Positions 53,233-62,419 of a stretch of 64,000 bases of DNA are shown in pieces (position 1 is the stretch's first letter; the number at the start of each line of letters is the position of its first letter). The notes beneath the pieces were generated by a model, which saw only the letters and a program-made list of their open reading frames with translations, was not told the origin of the DNA and did not search any database. A program made the position numbers and the translations under genes. Location of the stretch: NCBI GenBank assembly GCA_946965045.2, contig OX337232.1, positions 1,674,001 to 1,738,000 of the forward strand, given 5' to 3'. Origin of the DNA: Epithemia pelagica. Taxonomy: Eukaryota > Bacillariophyta > Bacillariophyceae > Surirellales > Surirellaceae.

Positions 53233-53669
53233 TTTGTTGCTGTATGATGATAATATGAATTTAACTCTGCCGTTGTAGCGATTCATGCCCGTTATCGAAC
53301 ACAGCAATTCTCTCTAACGTCTTGCTACCTGTTCCTACGAGCTTTCAAACAAAAAGTCTTGTTTCAGTCATTCCAGAACGGTTGGGCGTCTTACATTACT
53401 ACTAGAGATTCGTCAAGGGTAAGTTCCCACTCACATTTTACGCGGTTGGAGGTGCACCTCCAAATCATACCATGACTGACCATTAAAATATTCATTGCTA
53501 TATCATTGCCATATATATTTAACCGTTTCATCAACCGCCATGTTTGCTCAATTGTACTTTTTACTCTAGTGTCCGTCCGTTTTCGGAACAGCTGGTCTTT
53601 CTGGAAATTCCCACCCCAGACCCCAAGCCTTCCGGCCCACCCGTCCCGTTCATACTGAACTCAGACGAA
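53233..53669 (+). repeat. 437-bp direct repeat, copy C
   Basis: Copy of 50350-50786. Its left end abuts the 5' end of the SUV3 frame and its right end lies 174 bp before the ATG of the gene at 53844. It carries the palindrome at 53446-53463 and the TATA-like box, so it may provide a promoter for that gene. Confidence 0.95.
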
Positions 53670-53843
53670 CAATCTCTAAATAGAAGAATGAGATTCCTAT
53701 TTTGCCCCCCTTTACAAGTGCACCCCCAATAGAAACCCAAAACGCAAAAGGCGTACCCGTACACCGTACACCATACTCGTACACCCATACACCATCCATT
53801 TGCATGTGCGCTGCCCCTCTCCGGAAAATTTTGATTCTCGACG

Positions 53844-55028
53844 ATGGGATCTTGGGTGTTGCAGCTATGGCTGTGGCTCATGTTCGCACGAATTGATTCA
53901 ACATGTCTTGGGTTGAACTTGAATCGTCCTCGAAATCCTGTGGAACCGCAGGTGATGAGTTTGTCCAAGTATCCCATCGGAACTGCTCGACGACAAATCA
54001 TTGGTACTTTGTCGATTGGGTCTGCGCTGATTGCCACGGGGTATGCTCCGAGCGCAGCGTGGGCCGGTGAGGTGGGTGCCCGCATCACTAAAGCTGTGAC
54101 TCAATCGGATATTGGAATATCAGTACGCCGTTCAGTCGTTCGCGGGGCTCAGGTTATGGATTCTGTTGATGGACAATGGGAAAAATTCTCGGATCGCTTC
54201 GGTCTAGGTGCAGCACGCAAACAACAGCCTGGAAGGCCCCTTCCGAAGAATATTCCAGAACCGAAAGATCTTGATGTGACTTTGGCATATGCGGTACTTT
54301 CGATGGCCGACGAAGCTTTCTGTCACATTACGCAAACGATAAAGAAAGATCTTGAAACAGAAGTTGTTGGGATCAGACAGATCGTGGCACCTTCTTTTTC
54401 TAGATCTGGTCTGACGAATGAGGAAGTGCAAGGAAACATTGTGAACGGTCGCGCATTCAATTTTCTGTGTTACTGTCATTTTAAAGCATATTCTGATATC
54501 ATCATCAGCCGAGGGATAACTTTCCGATCGTTTCTGAGCACCTTTGAAGACATGGTCGGAAAACAAGTTGCAACACTTTTTCTCCCCGGGCAACTTTTGA
54601 CGTGCAATGATCTTTCTCAGGAAAAGGAGCGCCTCTGCCAGCTCCAGAAATCACGTGCTCAAGTGGACACAATTACGCGTGGGCTGGTGGAGAAGGGGTT
54701 TGTCGCGCAAATTGATCCATTTCCCACCTTCGATGATGAAGAAGTTACGGAGTGGTCTCAAGATCTTTCGGATATGCAGTGGAGTATTGCACTCGATGGG
54801 GATATAACATTGGGAGCTCAGTTGTTGCTTCAGGAACAGGGATATCGTCTCTATCCTAGTTTCGTTCGATGCGCCTTGAAGAGCATACTTTCCAGCGCGA
54901 TGACAAACCAAGATGTTGAAATAACAGATTTCTATATGGACACAGACTACAATTCCGACCCTGACAAATATCAAGTCAAGGAAGTTCTGTTAAATGTTGT
55001 GATTGGGGCAAAATCACCAGACAGGTAG
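53844..55028 (+). CDS. Probable thylakoid-lumen protein of unknown function
   Basis: ATG-started ORF of 394 aa. The N-terminus has a secretory-type hydrophobic signal (MGSWVLQLWLWLMFARI), then a transit-peptide-like segment (LNLNRPRNPVEPQVMSLSKY). A twin-arginine motif with a second hydrophobic stretch and an Ala-x-Ala site follows (ARRQIIGTLSIGSALIATG, SAAWA). This layered presequence is what diatom plastid-lumen proteins imported by the Tat route show. The mature part (~320 aa) has no family I recognise; it begins GEVGARITKAVTQSDIGISVRRSVVRG and contains two Cys pairs. Copy C of the 437-bp repeat lies immediately upstream. Confidence 0.7.
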   Translation: MGSWVLQLWLWLMFARIDSTCLGLNLNRPRNPVEPQVMSLSKYPIGTARRQIIGTLSIGSALIATGYAPSAAWAGEVGARITKAVTQSDIGISVRRSVVRGAQVMDSVDGQWEKFSDRFGLGAARKQQPGRPLPKNIPEPKDLDVTLAYAVLSMADEAFCHITQTIKKDLETEVVGIRQIVAPSFSRSGLTNEEVQGNIVNGRAFNFLCYCHFKAYSDIIISRGITFRSFLSTFEDMVGKQVATLFLPGQLLTCNDLSQEKERLCQLQKSRAQVDTITRGLVEKGFVAQIDPFPTFDDEEVTEWSQDLSDMQWSIALDGDITLGAQLLLQEQGYRLYPSFVRCALKSILSSAMTNQDVEITDFYMDTDYNSDPDKYQVKEVLLNVVIGAKSPDR

Positions 55029-55115
55029 GCCTTCTTCACAAACGCCATTTTTCTTTCCCTTGTTCGTTACTCGTAGTTCTTTGTGGGCAGTCATTTTACC
55101 AAGGTGACACAATGC

Positions 55116-57029
55116 CTAGGTTCCTTGAAGCCGTTTCGGTGGTAGTTTAACTCCTACCATCTCATCTGTTTCAACGTCCAAAAGTTTCACGATTTGTTTG
55201 GGCTTTTGCTCCATGCCTTCTGCCATTTGTTCAATCAAGTCAGTGCACTTTGCTTTGCGTTCCACCCACTCTTTTCTCATGTGGTTTATTCGAGTCTTCA
55301 TTCGTAAGGGACATTGTTCTCGTGCCAATTCTTCTTTGCTTCTAGGCGGTCCTTTCATACGTTTCTCAGATACTCCCTTTGGTTGAGTTGCTTGGATACG
55401 GGCTTTGATATTATCAATTTCTCCCGAGAGATGGACAAGACGTTCGCGCTCCGCTCGAATCTTCATATCGAGCTCTTCATTAGAAACTTGTGATTCTGCA
55501 TCATTCAGTTCTTGTTTGATCTCAAAAGCCTTCCCACGCAAAGAAGAAAGTTGTCTCTTCGCTGACTCAATGTCTTCTGACGATGCGATGAGTGCGGAGA
55601 CTTCTTTCGCCCTTGCACCATACAGAGCCCAATAAAGAGTCTTTGATCTTCCACTTTTCGCTGAATTGAAGGTTTTCTTTGAGATGAGTGCCTTGTCTAT
55701 GAGCGATAACATGACGTAGTCAAGCTGGGTTTCCGTGCTGTTTATCTCCAGAGCAAGAGTTTTCAAAGTGAAGGGTTTGAATGACATCAACATGTGCTTC
55801 AGCACCCGATCTTGAAAGTTAAGTTTCTTTTTCTTAAGCTTGTCTGTCGATTTCACCATTTTTTCACCACCGGACTCTTTAGTACTTGTTGTTTTCTTCG
55901 TATTTTCAGTAGCATCGTGTCTTTGTACATTTTGCGCGATTATGGTCGGATCAATCTTTGGAACTTTTGAATCTGAGAGGGGGATGTGCTGATGCTTTTC
56001 TATGCTTTTGTTTTTTGTTTTGAATGTTTCACTTCTGTTGGCTTGTTGAGAAAGACCTTCACGTACCGCGTCGTTAACTTCAGACAAACGCTCTTTGTTG
56101 AGAGATTTAGAGTTGGTGGAATTTTCTTTAGGACGAAGTGATGGAGTAGATTTTACTACTGTTCCTTGAGCGTTGGCGCTGAGGCTCTTTGATTTCAGAT
56201 TATGTGTGGTCTTTGTTTTCTTTTTTGACGATTTGAAATCATAAAGACTGTCTGGATGATGTTTGCAGCTAGAATCAGTCCTTTTCTTTTTGCCTTTCGG
56301 TTTGGCCACTTGCTGATTGTTTAACATTGCTGAGTCAATTGAGGGATGGTCGGTATGTGGCTGTGTAAATGAGTTTTCTTTGTTCTCTTTGACGTTGTCG
56401 TCTGTAGTTGGCTTTCTTGTCGTTCCTTGAGGCAATCTCCCATTGTCGTTGTTGACCTTTGTTAGCATGAACTGTTTATTGGGTTCCTGCGAATTTCTCG
56501 GTTCTGGATCCATTATGTTTGAACATTTTTCCGCTAGAATTGCCAACGAGTCGAGCGAACTTAAATTTGAAGGAAGAGATGGTCCATGTCGCTGAGCGTC
56601 GATTTGAAGGCTGTCCTCTTTGCTGGAGGGTGGAGGAGTCGCCTTTGTTGGATCCACGGGAAAGTGGTTGTGGTCCTGAAAGGCATCATCATACGTCTTA
56701 TTTGGAGTGAGTTGCTGTGTTGCTAGAGATGTATGCGGATTGGAGTGATCTGTCCGTTGCGAAGCTGTCAGTGGCCACGAAGGACTAGATGAACTTCCTA
56801 AGGTTGGAGCAGCAGAGGAGGAGTATTGTGAATGCCCGCCACTACGGATATGGCAGAATGAAGTGGTCGGTGCCGGCGAATGAATCGACAGTATCTCGCA
56901 CTGTTGGACAGGGTGACCACTGGTCACAACACAATCGTTTGCTCCGGAAGGGGATTCTTCATCAGAGCTACTGAAGTAGTCAGTGAACGACCTTTTCTTG
57001 GGCGGAGCTCGTCGTCGATTTGACGGCAT
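55116..57029 (-). CDS. HOP2: HOP2-type meiotic recombination protein with long disordered N-terminus
   Basis: 637 aa from the ATG at 57029 (MPSNRRRAPPKKRSF); an upstream in-frame ATG at 57071 would add 14 residues. The C-terminal ~235 residues match HOP2/TBPIP: a winged-helix (about 405-470: QDRVLKHMLMSFKPFTLKTL, QLDYVMLSLIDKALI), a coiled coil (SSLRGKAFEIKQEL, ERLVHLSGEIDNIKARI) and the end region KEWVERKAKCTDLIEQMAEG with DVETDE. HOP2 works with MND1 to stimulate DMC1/RAD51 strand exchange. Human HOP2 is 217 aa; the ~400-residue Ser/Thr/Lys/Asn-rich extension is extra and looks disordered with Lys-rich clusters. The presence of the gene suggests sexual reproduction in this lineage. Confidence 0.85.
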   Translation of the reverse strand: MPSNRRRAPPKKRSFTDYFSSSDEESPSGANDCVVTSGHPVQQCEILSIHSPAPTTSFCHIRSGGHSQYSSSAAPTLGSSSSPSWPLTASQRTDHSNPHTSLATQQLTPNKTYDDAFQDHNHFPVDPTKATPPPSSKEDSLQIDAQRHGPSLPSNLSSLDSLAILAEKCSNIMDPEPRNSQEPNKQFMLTKVNNDNGRLPQGTTRKPTTDDNVKENKENSFTQPHTDHPSIDSAMLNNQQVAKPKGKKKRTDSSCKHHPDSLYDFKSSKKKTKTTHNLKSKSLSANAQGTVVKSTPSLRPKENSTNSKSLNKERLSEVNDAVREGLSQQANRSETFKTKNKSIEKHQHIPLSDSKVPKIDPTIIAQNVQRHDATENTKKTTSTKESGGEKMVKSTDKLKKKKLNFQDRVLKHMLMSFKPFTLKTLALEINSTETQLDYVMLSLIDKALISKKTFNSAKSGRSKTLYWALYGARAKEVSALIASSEDIESAKRQLSSLRGKAFEIKQELNDAESQVSNEELDMKIRAERERLVHLSGEIDNIKARIQATQPKGVSEKRMKGPPRSKEELAREQCPLRMKTRINHMRKEWVERKAKCTDLIEQMAEGMEQKPKQIVKLLDVETDEMVGVKLPPKRLQGT

Positions 57030-57388
57030 GCTATTTTGATGTAAGGTAAGGTCATGTACATGTACATGCATTGCCCATGACAAACCCCAAGACAAAAAAC
57101 TTCACCCCGCGAAACTTCGCATCAAACCAAAAAAAGAAAACGCAAAACGCCGGCCCAAACTGTCAATTGGGCACGAGCGGTCGTGACTCGTGACTTGATC
57201 CGAACCACGACCACACACCAAGACCAAGACACAAGTCCTTTCGCGAAGTTCTTTCGCCTTCGTCATTTCGTCATACCCACAAAGACAACACACAGCATCA
57301 GCTCATCGATGCATCGGGAATCAATCAGGAATCAGGATGAACAAAAGGATCAGACTGAGCATAAAAGTTAAAACAACCGAACTGAACC

Positions 57389-57961
57389 ATGGGGAACTCT
57401 AACTCTGCTCCAAACCTCCCGCCACTTGAACACGTGGCCTCGTGCAACACCGAAAGGTTCATGGGCACGTGGTTTGTAATTGCTGTCAAGCCAACAATGT
57501 TTGAGAAGACAAACTCTAATGCCGTCGAGACCTATACACGACCGAATGGAAAGAATTTCGACATCGCAATCGATTTCCAATACAATCAAAACGAACCTCT
57601 TGTATCCCCTCTGAAAAGCCTGCCGCAAAAAGGGTGGGTCCAAGGTCCCAACAAAGAAGATTCTGGGCTCTGGAAAGTCTCGCTAACATGGCCTTTGAAA
57701 CTGCCTTACCTTATCTTACAGGTTGACGATGAATACTCGTACACCGTCATTGGGTATCCACCAAGAAACTACTGTTGGATCATGTACAGGAAACCTCAAA
57801 TGCCAAAGGAGACTTATGACATGTTGATTCGGAAGCTAACAGAAAAGCACAAATACGATCTTGAAGGACTTCGACTTGTCCCTCAGGTTTGGACGGCAGA
57901 AGAAAGAAGTAGTCGGGGCCTCACCGCTGGTGAAATACCAGATGAAATGCTCAAATCGTGA
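57389..57961 (+). CDS. Lipocalin (Blc/temperature-induced lipocalin type), likely myristoylated
   Basis: 190 aa from the ATG at 57389. The first lipocalin motif is RFMGTWFVIA (G-x-W, Trp 28). Later conserved stretches include FDIAIDF, GLWKVSLTWP, YLILQVDDEYSYTVIGYPPRNYCWI and MYRKPQM, typical of the bacterial Blc/plant TIL group. The start MGNSNSAP is a good N-myristoylation site, so attachment to the cytosolic face of a membrane is likely instead of secretion. The family binds hydrophobic ligands and is linked with membrane-lipid protection in plants. Single exon. The upstream region (57030-57388) is shared divergently with HOP2. Confidence 0.85.
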   Translation: MGNSNSAPNLPPLEHVASCNTERFMGTWFVIAVKPTMFEKTNSNAVETYTRPNGKNFDIAIDFQYNQNEPLVSPLKSLPQKGWVQGPNKEDSGLWKVSLTWPLKLPYLILQVDDEYSYTVIGYPPRNYCWIMYRKPQMPKETYDMLIRKLTEKHKYDLEGLRLVPQVWTAEERSSRGLTAGEIPDEMLKS

Positions 57962-58199
57962 AATCGGAACTGTTTGGATGTATGTAGCTTTGAAGAATCT
58001 CGTTTTCTTGCTCAAGCCCATTTGCGCTACGAGACATGAATTGTATAACTAGGTCCACGTAAAGGGTGAAACAAATAAGAATTCTTTAGTATCTCGAGAG
58101 GAAAGAGCATTTTCATACTGTGCGAGGTTGTCGGAGTTTCTTGTGAAGCAAAATGACGTGATCCACTTGGTCGATTCGACAAGCCTTTCAATCTCTGTT

Positions 58200-59677
58200 C
58201 TAGGCATCATCAAGGGCAACAATTCCGGGCAGGGCTTTGCCTTCCATGAGTTCGAGGGAAGCTCCACCACCGGTTGAAACATGGCTCATTCTCATTGCCT
58301 GGCCAGACACTTCTGCTGCGGCCGCAGAATCACCTCCACCAATAATGGAGATCATTCCCTTCGTTTCCGTTAAATCACCCAAAGTCGAAGCAATCGAGAA
58401 TGTCCCGTTGGAATACGACTTAATCTCAAATACTCCCATGGGTCCGTTCCAGATAGCAGCACCGCAGTTCTCCAGCGCATCCTGATAAAGTTTGACAGTT
58501 TTGGGTCCAATATCCAAAGCCATATAGCCGTCGGGGATATCTTGTGTCTCTGTAGTCAAAGGTTTGTCCGACTCTTCAAACGCCGTATGACACACGTGGT
58601 CGATTGGAAGCTGAACCTCAATCCCACGTTCTTTGGCTTTCTCGAGCAGTTTGCAAGCAACTTCCACGATATCTCCTTCTTGACAATATGAACTGCCAAT
58701 CTCTTTTCCCAGGGCTTTCAAAAACGTGTAGGCCATGGCTCCACCTATAAGGAGTTTGTTTACCTTTTCCATCAACTGCTCCAAGAGAAGAATTTTGTCA
58801 CTGACCTTCGCACCACCAACAATAGCGCAGAAAGGCCGGGGAGGTTCGTTCAGGATCTGGCGGAAAGCCTCGACCTCCTTGGCCATTAGGTATCCAGCAG
58901 CACCTTGGCCCATTACGTAAGGTATTCCCGTCACTTTAACATCCAGTTAATTAACATGAAGCAGACGATCGTGTAGGATGAGATGTTCGATCGCCGAGTA
59001 AATCAAGTCCTCATACTGAATGGACACTTACCACTGGCAGCGTTGCGATGAGCTGTCCCAAAAGCATCTGAAATGAAGACTTCGCCATACGAAGCCAGCT
59101 TCTTCGCCATTATGAGGCGTTCTTCTTCCTTCTTTGAAGATTCATTCTTGTAGAATCGCACATTTTCGAGGAGAAGAGTTTGACCGTCAACTAGGCTTTC
59201 GACTTGACTTTCTGCATCAAGACTGTCCTCGCCGAAAAGAACGGGTGGACAATCGGTGTTTTCTTTCTTTAATAGCTCCTTGAGGCGAGCAGCAACCGGG
59301 CGGAGGCTTTGCGATAACAGCCTGTTTTGGGAATAATTGACATTGCAGACAAAAGAAACAGGAGGTTAAACTGACTTTCCCCAAAACTGCATAGATGAAC
59401 CCTAACGGATTCGACAAACGTACTCTGGGGACGACGGATTGAGAGGAGTCCCTTCATAGACAACCCCGCTGGGTCTGCCGAGGTGACTCATGAGGATGGC
59501 TCGACCACCATCGGAAAGAATCTTCTGAATTGTAGGAATCGCGGCACGGATGCGGAGGTCATTCGTGATCGTACCATCCTTTATGGGAACATTGAAGTCT
59601 ACCCTTACAAGCACTTTCTTCCCCTTCAAACTGCCAATGTCATCGATGGACTTCTTTTGAACTAGCTGGGCGGTCAT
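58200..59677 (-). CDS. PGK: Phosphoglycerate kinase, three exons
   Basis: Exons 59677-59424, 59321-59032 and 58933-58200 encode 425 aa. Introns are GTACGT...ACAG (102 bp, phase 2) and GTAAGT...AAAG (98 bp, phase 1). Conserved pieces: [54 protein letters not shown] and WNGPMGVFE, with the C-terminal nucleotide-binding [10 protein letters not shown] and [14 protein letters not shown]. The enzyme interconverts 1,3-bisphosphoglycerate and 3-phosphoglycerate with ADP/ATP. No presequence precedes [10 protein letters not shown], so a cytosolic isoform is most likely; diatoms also have plastid and mitochondrial isoforms. Length is as expected for the family. Confidence 0.93.
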
Positions 59678-60470
59678 CCTTTTTTCTATCTCTGTATTAT
59701 GACAAAAAAGTGAAAGGTATCTTGTCTCATCATGGGCTCTTGATCTTGACCGGACAAGTGATTCGGAAATGAGAACTCGACACACAGGACCCGTGGACAG
59801 GTGTCAGCTGACGTTCATCTTTGTGTTCTTTGGATTCGGGTTCGCGTACACCTCGTCGGAACGCTCGGGACCCGGGAGAAGCGGGAAGCGGGTCTGTCTC
59901 CGTCCGTATGGTGAATGGTGACCATCCATGGCGCGCCAGTCAAGTCATGCGAGTACTCGTAATCGTATTGTACAAGAAAAGATGAGCAAACAAGACCAAA
60001 AAGAAATTGACAGCACTTTGCACGCCTCCCGAGCAACCACTTTTCTCAACACGCACACTTTTTCCCACTCCCACACGCATTGGTAATCCACACCGAAGTA
60101 GTCGGCATGAGTCTGACCTTACCTTCGTCGATACTGCGTTTACCAGGAAGCTAAAAGCTGGATGAGGATTTGGTCACATGTTCTGCCTCAGTCTCAAATG
60201 ATTGCGTCAAATTAATATACATGAAAGCCTCAGCTAGGGATTCTTCAGCAACATCAATCATATTCAGTTAAGCCAACGCGCAGATTGCACTATGTCCTCA
60301 TTCATCTTTATGGTATGTTAATGGGTAATGTTTCTCACCTTGAGAAGAGAAAGTCAGCAATATTTGTCCGTTGCCCAGAAAGATTCCGGAGTTCCGAGAA
60401 AGAACAGCTAATGAATACAAAGTGATGCTTGTGCAACAAACAACAAAGCTACCATTGTCCACTAAAGTAC
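59678..60470. other. Intergenic interval between PGK and the bestrophin gene
   Basis: Contains the PGK promoter side and the 3' flank of the bestrophin gene. Only short overlapping frames were seen and no repeat or RNA was recognised. Confidence 0.5.
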
Positions 60471-61823
60471 CTAGAATGAAAATCCTTCTGGGAGTGATGG
60501 TGGTGAAGTCTGTGGCATGTCCACTTTCTCCTTGGTCTTTAGACGTTTGCGAAGGGCTTTTGCCCAAGCTTTTCCATCCAGACGATAGATGCAAATGTAG
60601 CAGTCTTCCATTGCCAGTTGTGCATGACCAAGGTCGTCGAAATCCGACGGATCGTTCCCGAATGGATCAGACAACTCCATGCTCACGAATTCGAGTCCCA
60701 TAAAACCAAATGTTGTCATGAAGACAACAATCATTGTAACAACGGGCGAGTCAATGATATGGCTCATTTCTGTGTGGCACAGAGTCAGCGGTAGGGTGAA
60801 GAGCCAAACAAACAAGAAGATCTTATTCATCTGCACAAGAGGCATCGGCATTGGCGTTGTAATGGTCTTGTACAAACCCGAAAATGCAGTCAGAAATTCT
60901 GCGACAAAATCAAGAAGCTTTGTTTCTTCGTTGCATGGATGTTGCCATACAGCGGATCGAGATCGAAACCAGGTGCCGTCGCGCTGTTTCATTATTTCGC
61001 GACGTACATTCCACGCCAGAACAAAGACAGCTCTACTGGCCTCTTCCAAAATCTTGCGTTCACAATCCTCCACATGGGCCAGTCTTCTCTTTAAGGAAGG
61101 CATTTCTGTATTTTCCTCATCTTGTCGTGAAGACAGGCTAGTTCTGTCACGAAGGCTCGATTCAATATGATGGTCCTTGAACGAGTACTTTGCAACTTCA
61201 TCAGAATTTTCTTGTGCCATTTCAGGGAGAAGCCATGGGTCTTCATGAGATGATCGAAACTCGAGAACACCAATGGCAACACGAAGCAGAACCAATGATG
61301 AGTACGCAACATCCTGCCTCCACTGTTTCGCCCGCTTGCCAGTATCATTAGCTGACAGTAAGCATAGAGTGGCAACCAAATCCCGACACGATTTGTAGAG
61401 AGCCTGTAGGTTTTTTGACTGGGACATGTAGCAGTCAAATGTTATCTTCAATCGGGTAACCAAAAGAAACGACATCAGCGGAGCCATATACTTGTGGCCG
61501 GAAGGATTGACTGTCAAATCAGTGCCACCATAGTGCTTTAGGTAGAAGATGAGACATGTCAGAATCACATTGAAAATACAGTATGGCAAAACTTTTGGCC
61601 AGGCAGACCCGTAAATCTGTGTCAAGACCTCGTAATGATTGGTGTCCTCCCATATCAAGTGGCGCACTGTCCGGCCTTCCCACTCGTCCTCTGTGAAGTC
61701 ATCTTCATGGTCCTCATCACTGTCATCCACTTCGCTGTAATCAGGACTTTGAGTAGGCTCGGCGTACTCTAACAAATCTTCTTCATCTTCAACCCTGTTG
61801 TTCCATCTCCAGAAAAGTGTCAT
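60471..61823 (-). CDS. Bestrophin-family (UPF0187) anion channel
   Basis: 450 aa, single exon from the ATG at 61823. An acidic N-terminus (about 12-50) is followed by VRHLIWEDTNHYEVLTQIYGSAWPKVLP, a membrane helix, FLLVTRLKITFDCYMSQS and a hydrophilic middle. The C-terminal hallmark TTPMPMPLVQMNKIFLFVW and GFMGLEFVSMELSDPFGNDPSDFD matches bestrophin/UPF0187. The family forms pentameric Cl-/HCO3- channels; in algae some act in the thylakoid to supply bicarbonate. No plastid presequence is visible, so its membrane is uncertain. The middle third (about 190-270) is less conserved and Ser/Glu-rich. Upstream of it lies the 600-bp interval before the AOX gene, transcribed divergently. Confidence 0.85.
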   Translation of the reverse strand: MTLFWRWNNRVEDEEDLLEYAEPTQSPDYSEVDDSDEDHEDDFTEDEWEGRTVRHLIWEDTNHYEVLTQIYGSAWPKVLPYCIFNVILTCLIFYLKHYGGTDLTVNPSGHKYMAPLMSFLLVTRLKITFDCYMSQSKNLQALYKSCRDLVATLCLLSANDTGKRAKQWRQDVAYSSLVLLRVAIGVLEFRSSHEDPWLLPEMAQENSDEVAKYSFKDHHIESSLRDRTSLSSRQDEENTEMPSLKRRLAHVEDCERKILEEASRAVFVLAWNVRREIMKQRDGTWFRSRSAVWQHPCNEETKLLDFVAEFLTAFSGLYKTITTPMPMPLVQMNKIFLFVWLFTLPLTLCHTEMSHIIDSPVVTMIVVFMTTFGFMGLEFVSMELSDPFGNDPSDFDDLGHAQLAMEDCYICIYRLDGKAWAKALRKRLKTKEKVDMPQTSPPSLPEGFSF

Positions 61824-62419
61824 GATTGCCACTTGTTTGTTTCGGTCTCTCTAGGGTTGCCAGGTCTCCATGGACTTCTCACAGTCACAGTCGTCCGACG
61901 AATGATCCAAGTCAAGACATGTCTAGAGTCTAGAGACGGACGCGTGAGCGTGAGGCGAGTCCTACTATAGTCTTATGTCCAAACACTGCGAATTGCGCAT
62001 TGCTGTGATTGTCATCGTCTTTGGTCTTGTGTATTCTTGATTCTTGTAGGAGAGAGGTTATCTTGTAACCTACCGGTAGAATAGGGAGAGCCGGGCGCGG
62101 GCGGATCAGATCCAAGAGGTGCGACGTGCGACTGGCATCTGGCAACGCAAGACCAGTCGCAGTCGCCACTCGCCACAGCCACACAAGACGCAACAATCAA
62201 TCCCAGGACCAGGACCAAAAAATAGCCAGACGTGTGGGTGTCGCTGACGTGGATCATTCATTTTCGGCATAATTGAAGTTCTGCGTGATTCTTTCGGGTT
62301 TCGGATAAAGATGTTGGTGGTTGGTTGCCTTGTTTGAAGATCTTCGCCCTCACAAAAACACAAAAACACAAAACAGACCACAAGCCATCATACGCGTAGA
62401 GGTCATCCAACAAAACGCT
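61824..62419. other. Divergent interval between bestrophin and alternative oxidase
   Basis: Probably contains both promoters. The short frames have no recognisable domains. An 'aaaaacacaaaaacacaaaa' stretch lies at about 62356-62375. Confidence 0.5.

Noticed and set aside
50350-53669. Direct repeats B and C as classical LTRs of a retrotransposon
   Set aside because: No TG...CA ends, no target-site duplication, no primer site or purine tract, and the interior codes for a cellular-type helicase on the opposite strand.
59402-59785. PGK start at 59785 with a longer N-terminus
   Set aside because: The codon is GTG and the extra 36 residues match nothing; the ATG at 59677 gives the normal start.
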